From the NCBI GenBank assembly GCA_002373325.1, contig DFKI01000036.1, positions 28,505 to 48,445 of the forward strand: a DNA stretch of 19,941 bases. The letters run 5' to 3'. The translations under genes were made by a program, and so were the position numbers. Positions 5,824 to 13,919 of this stretch are shown one piece after another. Source of the stretch: Treponema sp. UBA3649. GTDB lineage: Bacteria; Spirochaetota; Spirochaetia; Treponematales; Treponemataceae. The notes under the pieces are model-generated. The model was not told where the DNA came from. It did no database searches and saw only the letters and a program-made list of their open reading frames with translations. The stretch's first letter is position 1. Each line of letters starts with the position of its first letter.

Positions 5824-8800
5824 ATGGACGGGTACTCCAAATGGCAAAATTCACCCGGAAGATCAAGAAGATTTCACGGAAGACCGGACGAGACCCTGCA
5901 TCAGTACGGTGAATTCATTTCTCCCGATGTGGCCGAGCTTGAAAAATTCGAAGAACAAAAAAAAGAAGCGCCCCAGGTCGAAGCGCCCCAGATTGAAGAG
6001 ATTCAAGCTCCCGTGAAGGAGCCGGAAAGGGAAGAAAAAAATCAGCCGGAGCCAGTGCCTGAAATTAAAAGTGAGCCTGAAATTAAGACAGAGCCCAAAG
6101 TCGAAGTTGAGACAACACTTTCGTTCCCTGATGTTGAAGAGAAAATCAAAGCAGACGAAGAGCCTCTGATTGAAGAAAAATCCGAGGAAGAAGCGCAGGG
6201 TGATATTGAAACTCCGAGCGATGTCCCACAAACAGAAGACACACAAACTGAAAACACACAAACAGAAGAAACCGAACGAAGTCCCTTCTCATTTTCCGAC
6301 CTCTCAGAAATTCCTGATGAAGGTGTTCCGTTAGGTGAGTCCTTCATGGCAAAGCTTGCTGATTTGGACAAAAAATTCGGAAGCTTTGAAAACGAAGAGC
6401 AAAATGAAAATCCAATCCTTGAGCAAAATCCTGAGCCGAAAAAAGAACAATTCCACGCAGAAAATCCGAGTCCAAATTCGAGTACGAATCTGGAACCTGT
6501 TTCAGAGACAAAAGTTGATTCAGAGACACAGGAGCCTGTTTCAGAGCCGGAATCAAATCAAGAAGAGGATGCAAAGGATGATATTGTCCCGGAGCAAAAG
6601 GAAAGTCCTGAACGAAATCCAGAGCCATCACCTGAGCCTAAGGACGATGTTGTTCCTGAGCAAAAGGAAAATCCTGCCGAAGAAAAAAAGGATGAGATAA
6701 TCCCCGGGCAAAAAACGGAAACGGTCCCCGAACAAAAAGAAGAGACTCTCCACAATCAGATTCCGGAACCTGAAGAGAAAAAAAATCGTAAGGTCGAGAC
6801 AGAAAAAGAGAGCACGCAACCCCAGGTGCAATCACAAAAGGAAAGTCCGAACCTAAAAAGCGAGCTGAAAAACATAGCCCGTGAAAAAAAGGAGATTCAA
6901 AAAAAACAGGCCCTTGAAAAAAAAGAGGAGGCAAAAAGACAAAAGGAAATAGCAAGATCCGAAAAAGTCCGCCACCCCATAGGAGCCAAACTGATTGGAA
7001 TAATCACTCTGATTGTCCTGATTGCGATGGGAACCGTAACCGCCATAGTCTCCTATTTTATAACCCAGGACGTAAGAATCAACGCGGAGGAAAACAACCG
7101 TACAATCAACAACAGCGCAACGTCTGACTGCGAGAGCCGAATCAACAGCGGAATCTCTGCGGCACGAATGTTCATAGATTTGCTCAGCACGTCGGGAGGT
7201 ACCGAGGAAGAGATTACGTCCCTTAGGGAAATGTTCTTTGAGCGTCATGTTGAAATCATCGCGCTTTATCTTCCAAAATCTGACAGAATCTTTTGCAACA
7301 GTCCCTTCCTCATTTCACGTGAAGTTGACGAGAGCATGGTCCGAGCATACATGGAGCAGGAAAAAAAGAGTCTCTCAAAGGCAGGCAACGGAGCTTTTGA
7401 AATTCTCAACGCATCTCCATTCTTCAACATTCCGGTCCTTGCGTTTTTTACTCCAATCATTTCGGAAACGGAAAACTCACTCGGATTTCTCTTTTCTTCA
7501 GAAGAGATGGCAAAAAGCATTTCATCGGGCACAATCAACCAGTCCTGCCTCATAAACAACGACGGAGTGATTCTGGTCCACAACGACGTGGAAAAAATGA
7601 TGAGCGGAGATGATTTGTCAGAGAATCCGCTGATGGACATAATCAAAAACTCGGCGATGGACAACGAGCAGACAATCTACAAAGATACGGACGGAACTGA
7701 ATACATAGGCGCTTTCAAAAAATTCGGAAACGGAAACGGAATCGTAATCACAACGGTAAAGACAGACATCGTGCTCGAGGGAATCAGATCCACGACACGA
7801 CGAAACATCTACATAACAGCCGCCATACTTGCGCTAGCAATTCTTGTCATCTGGTTTTTCTCACGCTCACTCAGCAGGCCTCTTACAGAACTCACCGCCG
7901 TGGTAAACGAAATCAACAGGGGAAATTTCAACACCGAGCTTTTCAATGAAATGGAGACGACCAAGAGAAAGGACGAAATCGGTGTGTTGGGAAAGAGCAC
8001 GAAAAACGAGCGGGAGATTCTGAACACATTTGCGAAACTCACGAACAAGGGAGTCACAAAAGCGATTATCACGAAGGAGATTGATTTTGAGCCGCACCTC
8101 AAGGACATAACGATTTTCTTCAGCGACATCCGCGGATTCACGGCAATCTCGGACGGATTCAAAAAACGCTACGGAGAAAAGAGCGCTGCAGAAATCATCC
8201 GCTTCCTGAACGATTACATGGCCCGCATGGTTTCCTGCATCAGGAACACTGGTGGAGTCATCGACAAATTCGAGGGTGACGCAATCATGGCGGCATGGGG
8301 TGTGCTCAGAAACGACGGACTTGACTGGGAAAATCTTCCGGAGACTTCGGTGACACGTGCCCTGAAAAAAGATGAGCATGACCAGTATGTGAAAGAGGAC
8401 GCGCTCAATTCAATTATAAGCTCCGTTGCCATGCGCTACTCTCTGATGAAATACAACAAGGATGCGGAAGCCTTCACCAAAGCACACGAAGGAGATTCGG
8501 ACGCACCATTCAAACCGAAAATCAGAATCGGTGCCGGACTGAACTGCGGAAGAGTGACCGTGGGATTCATGGGCTCATTCGACAAAATGGAATTCACTTC
8601 CATTGGGGATGCCGTAAACCTTGCGAGCAGAACCGAGGCATCAAACAAGGCTTGTGGAACAGACGTGCTTATGACTCAGGACATGTACGACCTTTTGAAA
8701 ACTGATTTCATCAAGTGCGAGGAAAATTCCTTTACAATCAGGCCGGAGAATCAGGACAAGGAAATCATCGTCGAGCAGATTCCGGTCGCATTTGAAGTAA

Positions 8801-9039
8801 AGGGAAAGGGACTGCAGCATTTTTACGGCGTGGTCAACATGCCCGGATTTGATATAGTTAAGTTCTTTGAAAGAGTGGATCCCGCTTTCGAGCTGGATGA
8901 TGATTGCAGCATTGCGGTCGGACAAAAGGGACCGAAAACTCTTTCCGATGTCCGCAGGATTCTGGGCATACCGGAACCGGATTTTGCAAAGGTGAATTTG
9001 GGTGAAGAAGAAAACAAAGTCAAAGTTGCGGGCAGTTGA
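5824..9039 (+). CDS. Membrane-bound class III adenylate cyclase with periplasmic sensor and HAMP
   Basis: Predicted to make cAMP from ATP at the cytoplasmic membrane. From ATG 5824 (GGAAG just upstream) the protein has 1071 residues. A GTG at 5758 is also in frame but coincides with the predicted transcription start. Residues about 40-340 are low-complexity Glu/Pro/Lys-rich; about 345-385 form a basic, probable coiled coil. A membrane segment lies at about 390-412, then a roughly 250-residue extracytoplasmic domain of Cache-like size, a second membrane segment at about 661-679, a HAMP linker (SRSLSRPLTELT), and a cyclase domain from about 760. Metal-binding Asp768 (FFSDIRGFT) and Asp819 (FEGDAIMAAWG) are present. 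Lys815 and Thr925 (EFTSIGDAVNLASR) fit adenine specificity; Asn932 and Arg936 are the usual transition-state residues. About 25-30 extra residues follow the second Asp. It is the first gene of a plus-strand operon and overlaps the FecR gene by 38 bp. The signal sensed is unknown. Confidence 0.9.
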   Translation: MDGYSKWQNSPGRSRRFHGRPDETLHQYGEFISPDVAELEKFEEQKKEAPQVEAPQIEEIQAPVKEPEREEKNQPEPVPEIKSEPEIKTEPKVEVETTLSFPDVEEKIKADEEPLIEEKSEEEAQGDIETPSDVPQTEDTQTENTQTEETERSPFSFSDLSEIPDEGVPLGESFMAKLADLDKKFGSFENEEQNENPILEQNPEPKKEQFHAENPSPNSSTNLEPVSETKVDSETQEPVSEPESNQEEDAKDDIVPEQKESPERNPEPSPEPKDDVVPEQKENPAEEKKDEIIPGQKTETVPEQKEETLHNQIPEPEEKKNRKVETEKESTQPQVQSQKESPNLKSELKNIAREKKEIQKKQALEKKEEAKRQKEIARSEKVRHPIGAKLIGIITLIVLIAMGTVTAIVSYFITQDVRINAEENNRTINNSATSDCESRINSGISAARMFIDLLSTSGGTEEEITSLREMFFERHVEIIALYLPKSDRIFCNSPFLISREVDESMVRAYMEQEKKSLSKAGNGAFEILNASPFFNIPVLAFFTPIISETENSLGFLFSSEEMAKSISSGTINQSCLINNDGVILVHNDVEKMMSGDDLSENPLMDIIKNSAMDNEQTIYKDTDGTEYIGAFKKFGNGNGIVITTVKTDIVLEGIRSTTRRNIYITAAILALAILVIWFFSRSLSRPLTELTAVVNEINRGNFNTELFNEMETTKRKDEIGVLGKSTKNEREILNTFAKLTNKGVTKAIITKEIDFEPHLKDITIFFSDIRGFTAISDGFKKRYGEKSAAEIIRFLNDYMARMVSCIRNTGGVIDKFEGDAIMAAWGVLRNDGLDWENLPETSVTRALKKDEHDQYVKEDALNSIISSVAMRYSLMKYNKDAEAFTKAHEGDSDAPFKPKIRIGAGLNCGRVTVGFMGSFDKMEFTSIGDAVNLASRTEASNKACGTDVLMTQDMYDLLKTDFIKCEENSFTIRPENQDKEIIVEQIPVAFEVKGKGLQHFYGVVNMPGFDIVKFFERVDPAFELDDDCSIAVGQKGPKTLSDVRRILGIPEPDFAKVNLGEEENKVKVAGS

Positions 9040-11773
9040 TTTTCTTGTAATCCTGATTTGCCTGCTCTTTTTTTCAGGATTCATTTTTCTCTTTTACAAG
9101 GATTTGACGCACTTCACGAAAAGGTCCGACAAAATCCAGGTGGCCAACGTGCAATGGAGGGAGCGTGTAGTTCAGCGGAAATTCAACGACCGTGTTGTCT
9201 GGGAACTTCTTGCCCCCGGAGCACCTCTTTACGACGAGGACACTGTGCGCACTTCAGAACTCAGCAAAACTTCCATCAGATTCGGTGCGGCTGACGAAAG
9301 CGTGGACCTGGACATTTTCGAGAACACCCTCATACAGATTTTTACGGATGACGAGGGAGCACTGCAAATCAATCTCTCGGGCGGGGACATCAAAGTGGAC
9401 TCAAGTGCGGGAGCCTCATCCTTCGCAATCAAAATGGCGGACGGAACCATGGTGAAAGTGCTTGGAGGAAGCTCGGTCTCTGCGGGAAGCGACTCAAATT
9501 TGGGAAGAAGCTCCATCGATGTCTCGAACGGACAGGCTGAGCTCACAACGACGGACGGCTCAGAGATTTCACTTGGCACGGGTGAGTCAGTTTCTGTGGA
9601 TGAGGACGGCGTGCAGAAAAATCCTCTTACGGTGACATCCATTCCAAAAAATCTGAGCCTAATCTCCTACGAGGAAAAAAGCGAGAGCGTGCTGCTTGAA
9701 TGGAAAAAATCACCATCAGCTGAAAAATCAAAAGTCACGGTGATGACCTCACGCACAAAAGATTTCTCGACGATTGAGGAAACCTTCGTTGTTGAGGACT
9801 TGGACCACATCTCCCTTGACCCGGGCGACAAAACTTTGTACTGGAGAGTTTTCACCGAGGACTCAAGCGAAAAACCTGCGGAAGGAAAAATCAGCGTAAA
9901 CAAAATCAAGCCGGTGGAAGTCTCATATCCGAGAAACAGCGCGGACCTTGAGTACAGAAACGCACCCGAGCCCATAAGATTCAAATGGACAGGGAATCCC
10001 CTTGCGGAAGGATACACAATCACCGTCTCAAAAAATCCGGACCTGAGCGAGCCTCTTGTAAGCACAAAAGTCTACGGACAAAGTTTTCAGTCGGAATCCC
10101 TTCCCGAAGGATTTTATTATTGGAAGGTCTCTCCATGGTACTCAGGCAAAGAGGACTCAAAAGGCGAAAGTTCGCTCGCAAGTTTTACGGTGGAAAAAGA
10201 CACGAGCGAGGACATTCCCAAACTTTCCGTCCCAGCTTCAAACGCAAAGATTGAGTACGGCGAAAAAATCCCGATTACTTTCATCTGGAACTCTGAGACA
10301 AAAAATGATGAATCCGTCCTGATTGTCGCAAGGGACAGTGATTTCAAGGACATTATAATAGAAGAAAAACTCGACCTTCAGAGAAAAATCTCAGACTTCG
10401 ACGGAAGCGATCTCCCTCCCGGAAAATATTTTTGGAAAGTGTCCCGAAGTGATTCAGGAAAAATCCTTGAGTCGGAAAAGCGAAGTTTCGAAATTGTCAC
10501 ACCGAAAAAAGAGGGGCTCAAACTTTTGTATCCCCCGGAGGATTTCGGCGTAGAAAGAGAAAGACTCGCAAGTTTGAATTTCATGTGGAAGCTTCCGGGA
10601 AAAACTGGGACGAGCACATTGCAGATTTCACAGTCAAAAGATTTTTCATCTCTTGATTTTGAGAGACGGACGGAAAAATCATCAGAGACCGGAATTGTTT
10701 TGAACGAGGGAGTCTGGTGGTGGAGAGTAAGCTCTAGCGACGGTAGCTCAAGTGATTCCACAGCCGCAAGAAAAATCACCGTGCTCGGAAAATTGAAGGC
10801 TCCGGTTTTGGAAAGTCCTATGGAAACGCAGGAGATTTTGATTTACAACTCAAGCCCGGTGAAATTCAAATGGAAGAAAGTAGATGGCGCTGATTATTAC
10901 AATCTGAAAGTTTTGGATTCATCTGGAAAAGAAGTCCTCCACTACAAGACTACGGAAAATGAAATCTCACGCGGAACATTCGCCCAGGGCTCGTACAAAT
11001 GGCAGGTCCAGGCAATCAGCTCTGAAAAAGAAAATCTTCCCCTAAGGATGAGCACATTCTCAAGCGGCAATTTCTCCTTGCGAGTGCCATCTCCGGTTGA
11101 ACTCATCTCACCTGCTCCATCGGCTTCCATCGCGGGACTTACGGCACTCAGGGAAAACACAATCTTCTCATGGAAAAAATCCGGGGAGGCAGTTTCCTAC
11201 CAGCTGATTTTGCGAAAATTGAATTCGGACGGAAGCTCAAGAATTGTCGAACAAAAATCCAGCACGGGAAGCAGCGTCTCCATTCCAAGGCTCACATCGG
11301 GAACTTATCTTTGGAAAATAAAGGCGAGCACGGCGGAAGGAATCCCTCTCGACTCAAGTGAAAGAAGATTCGTTGTGGAAAGACTCCCCGATCTTGCTAC
11401 CCCAGTTCTCACATCTCCTGCAGGCGGATTTGTAATCGGACCGGATTACCTTCGCGAAAACAGGAGCATAAATTTTAAATGGAACTCGGTTCCGGGTGCA
11501 AGCTCCTACTCGTTCAATCTCTACAAAAAAACTTCCGACGGAAAAAATCTGGCGGTGGTCTCACGGAAAAATCTTAAGTCAAACAGATTCGAACTTTCGG
11601 ATCTTTCAATCTTGGACATCGGTTCTTTCTCATGGTCTGTCACCGCATTCTCATACGCCTCAGACGGATATGAGGAAAGACGAAGCAAGAGCGGAAGCTC
11701 ATCGTTCAAGATTGATTTCACATTGCCGGAAAAAGTTGAGACCATAACTCAGGGGGTAATCTATGTTGAATAA
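9002..11773 (+). CDS. FecR-domain protein with multiple Ig-like repeats
   Basis: The GTG start at 9002 lies inside the cyclase gene (38-bp overlap, other frame), with AAAGG (8988-8992) 9 nt upstream, implying translational coupling. The 923-residue protein has a short basic start and one membrane segment (about 13-32), so the rest should be periplasmic. Residues about 85-205 resemble a FecR domain (LSGGDIKVDSSAG, VSNGQAELTTTDGSEISLGTGE). From about 215 to 910 there are around seven beta-sandwich units of 90-100 residues, with recurring features such as FKWKKVDGADYYNLKV and LPEGFYYWKV, like fibronectin III or Ig-like folds. Classical FecR proteins carry signals to anti-sigma systems; no sigma factor is visible here, so a role as periplasmic sensor or scaffold beside the cyclase is inferred. 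From memory only, T. pallidum has a similar cyclase/FecR neighbourhood around tp0485-tp0483; that should be verified. Confidence 0.8.
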   Translation: MKKKTKSKLRAVDFLVILICLLFFSGFIFLFYKDLTHFTKRSDKIQVANVQWRERVVQRKFNDRVVWELLAPGAPLYDEDTVRTSELSKTSIRFGAADESVDLDIFENTLIQIFTDDEGALQINLSGGDIKVDSSAGASSFAIKMADGTMVKVLGGSSVSAGSDSNLGRSSIDVSNGQAELTTTDGSEISLGTGESVSVDEDGVQKNPLTVTSIPKNLSLISYEEKSESVLLEWKKSPSAEKSKVTVMTSRTKDFSTIEETFVVEDLDHISLDPGDKTLYWRVFTEDSSEKPAEGKISVNKIKPVEVSYPRNSADLEYRNAPEPIRFKWTGNPLAEGYTITVSKNPDLSEPLVSTKVYGQSFQSESLPEGFYYWKVSPWYSGKEDSKGESSLASFTVEKDTSEDIPKLSVPASNAKIEYGEKIPITFIWNSETKNDESVLIVARDSDFKDIIIEEKLDLQRKISDFDGSDLPPGKYFWKVSRSDSGKILESEKRSFEIVTPKKEGLKLLYPPEDFGVERERLASLNFMWKLPGKTGTSTLQISQSKDFSSLDFERRTEKSSETGIVLNEGVWWWRVSSSDGSSSDSTAARKITVLGKLKAPVLESPMETQEILIYNSSPVKFKWKKVDGADYYNLKVLDSSGKEVLHYKTTENEISRGTFAQGSYKWQVQAISSEKENLPLRMSTFSSGNFSLRVPSPVELISPAPSASIAGLTALRENTIFSWKKSGEAVSYQLILRKLNSDGSSRIVEQKSSTGSSVSIPRLTSGTYLWKIKASTAEGIPLDSSERRFVVERLPDLATPVLTSPAGGFVIGPDYLRENRSINFKWNSVPGASSYSFNLYKKTSDGKNLAVVSRKNLKSNRFELSDLSILDIGSFSWSVTAFSYASDGYEERRSKSGSSSFKIDFTLPEKVETITQGVIYVE

Positions 11774-13895
11774 AAAATGCCCCTTAAAAAAAATCGCAGT
11801 TTTTTTCCTCCTCTTGATTTTTTGCTCCATGCAGATTTTTTCATTTCCACAGAAAATAGAATGGAAACGTGATCCGAATGCGCTCGAATACAAAATAGAA
11901 ATTGTCTCAAAGGAAAGCGGCAAAAAAATCACCCTGCGGTCAAAAACAAATTTGGTTACGGCTGAGCTTGATTTTGGTTCCTACACATACAGAATCATCG
12001 CGCTGGATTTTTTGGGGCGTGAGAGCAGCGTTTCTGATTGGACGGAACTTGAGGTTCTGAAAAGCAGTGCGCCCGTAATAGAAAAAATCGGAGAAAGCAC
12101 GGAAACAGTACAGGTGGATGGAGAGCTTGTGCTTCCCGTAAAAATCACCGACATCACAGGCGAAAGCATAGTCGAGCTGATTGGAAAGAGCGGAGAAATC
12201 ATCAGAGGAAAAATTCACATGTCGAAGGACAACATTTCTCAAGGAGGCTCCGAAACCGAAAGAGCGGACACAGTGAGTTTTGATGAAGTGCCGAGCGGTG
12301 AGTACAAAATCCGGATTACGAATCCGAGCGGAAAAACAAGCGAGACCGATTTCATAAACATACAGGAAATCCTTTCCGCAAAAAATGCAGATGAAAAAAT
12401 CAGCGATGAAAAATCAACAGAAGAAAATCCGATTGACGAAAAAGCAAGCGAAGAAAATCCGCGTGTGGAAAATCCAATTGACGAAAAAGCAAGCGAAGAA
12501 AATCTGAGCGACGAAAAACCAGAAGACGTGAATACCGATGCCGAAAGTATTTCCGATGAAAAATCCGTGGATGAGAATCCGGTCGTTGAAAATCTTCCTG
12601 ACGAAAAATCTGAAGACGAGAATCCGGTCGTTGAAAATCTTCCTGATGAAAAATCTGAAGACGAGAATCCTCTTGTTGAAAATCTGAGCGATGAAAATAT
12701 TGAGATTGAGAATCCGGGCGATGAAAAATCTTTGGATGAAAAATCCGTGGATGAGAATACCGAGGTTGAAAATCCGAGCGACGAGGAATCTTTGGATGAG
12801 AATATTGAGATTGAGAATCCCGCTGTTGAAAATCTTCATGACGAAAAATCTGAGGATGAGAATCCTGTTGTTGAAAATCCCGAGCACATTGAATCTGAGG
12901 AAAGGAATCGGTTTTCAAATCTCAGTGTGATTTTTTCAATCCTGCAATGCTCAAATCAGATACGGAATCAAATTGGAAAAATCAAAACTCCGCTTGAGAC
13001 TCCGGATGAAACAAAAACCGAGGAAGAAAATCCGGATATTGAAAATCCTGCTGATGAAAAATCAACGGAAGAAAATCCTGTTGACGAAAAAACGACGGAA
13101 GAAAAACTTGAGACGGGGGAGAAAAAAAATGAGGCTCTCTCATGGCTTCCAATCCACCCGTATTATCCCTTGATCATGCCGGAAGATTTTATCTGGAGAA
13201 GATTTTTTGCAGGTTCTCTAATCAGAGTTTTCTTCCCCGAGGGACTTGCCGTTCCTGAAGAGCACACGCCCTACATCGACTCAATCGGGGAGGATGTGAT
13301 TGCGGTTGAGCCTGTAATTAAAAAACACGAGGAGAAAATTGAGGAGCCGGATGAAAAGAAAGAATATGTTTGCAAGGATTTGATTTTCGCCGTGGGACTT
13401 GGAGCTTACACAAATCCTGTGGATGAAAAAATCGCTTTGCTTTCTGACTGGCCGATTATCCCGGAAGTGAACGCACATCTTACATGGCTTCCGTACAAAG
13501 GCAAAAAGTGGAAGCTGGGATATGAGCTCTCAGGAAAATTCTTCCCGCTCATAAGCACAAGTGAATATCACGACTCAAAGATTTTCCTTTACACGGCTCA
13601 GTTCAATCTTGTCTATCAGCACACATTGTTCTCACAAAAATCATTCTGGTCTTTGAGGCTCGGAGGCGGCGCTGCAATCGCTGATGCAAAAATCAACTAT
13701 ACGGCATCACAGGGCGACAGACAAAACATAGACGAAAACTTAATGCGGCTCACAGTTCAGGCGGGACTTTCCATTTTCTGCATTCCGGCAAAACATTTTA
13801 CTGTGGAAACCGGTGTGGACGCAAGTTTGATTTTGGACTCTGACTTTGGAGGAATAATCCTTGACCCGTACATCAGTTTTGGATTAAGATTATAG
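11763..13895 (+). CDS. Outer-membrane beta-barrel-type protein with Ig-like N-terminus and acidic repeat linker
   Basis: ATG 11763 has AGGGGG 6 nt upstream and overlaps the FecR gene by 11 bp. The 710 residues begin with a signal peptide (basic start, VFFLLLIFCSMQIFSF). Residues about 30-105 match the Ig-like repeat type of the preceding FecR protein (IEWKRDPNALEYKIEIV, FGSYTYRIIALD), followed by a second beta domain to about 200. Residues about 204-450 are a long Asp/Glu/Asn-rich linker built on DEKS-x-ENP-x-VEN repeats. A proline/aromatic segment follows. From about 535 to the end, amphipathic beta strands with alternating aromatics (KWKLGYELSGKFFPL, FWSLRLGGGAAIADA) run to a terminal ISFGLRL, typical of an outer-membrane barrel. 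The linker may bridge periplasm or peptidoglycan. The substrate or function is unknown. Confidence 0.75.
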   Translation: MLNKKCPLKKIAVFFLLLIFCSMQIFSFPQKIEWKRDPNALEYKIEIVSKESGKKITLRSKTNLVTAELDFGSYTYRIIALDFLGRESSVSDWTELEVLKSSAPVIEKIGESTETVQVDGELVLPVKITDITGESIVELIGKSGEIIRGKIHMSKDNISQGGSETERADTVSFDEVPSGEYKIRITNPSGKTSETDFINIQEILSAKNADEKISDEKSTEENPIDEKASEENPRVENPIDEKASEENLSDEKPEDVNTDAESISDEKSVDENPVVENLPDEKSEDENPVVENLPDEKSEDENPLVENLSDENIEIENPGDEKSLDEKSVDENTEVENPSDEESLDENIEIENPAVENLHDEKSEDENPVVENPEHIESEERNRFSNLSVIFSILQCSNQIRNQIGKIKTPLETPDETKTEEENPDIENPADEKSTEENPVDEKTTEEKLETGEKKNEALSWLPIHPYYPLIMPEDFIWRRFFAGSLIRVFFPEGLAVPEEHTPYIDSIGEDVIAVEPVIKKHEEKIEEPDEKKEYVCKDLIFAVGLGAYTNPVDEKIALLSDWPIIPEVNAHLTWLPYKGKKWKLGYELSGKFFPLISTSEYHDSKIFLYTAQFNLVYQHTLFSQKSFWSLRLGGGAAIADAKINYTASQGDRQNIDENLMRLTVQAGLSIFCIPAKHFTVETGVDASLILDSDFGGIILDPYISFGLRL
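12375..13115 (+). repeat. In-frame acidic tandem repeats in the outer-membrane protein gene
   Basis: The linker is built from 15-bp-multiple units. The clearest are near-identical 45-bp units between about 12555 and 12690 (encoding DEKSEDENPVVENLP), with degenerate copies before and after. A non-acidic stretch at about 12905-12990 interrupts the array. Because units are multiples of three, copy-number change would alter linker length without a frameshift. Confidence 0.8.
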
Positions 13896-13919
13896 AAGAA
13901 ACTGGTGGAGGAGGTTGGG

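Noticed and set aside
6853..7664. Open frames antisense to the cyclase gene
   Set aside because: They overlap the membrane and sensor coding region, have no Shine-Dalgarno or recognisable domain, and mirror codon bias.
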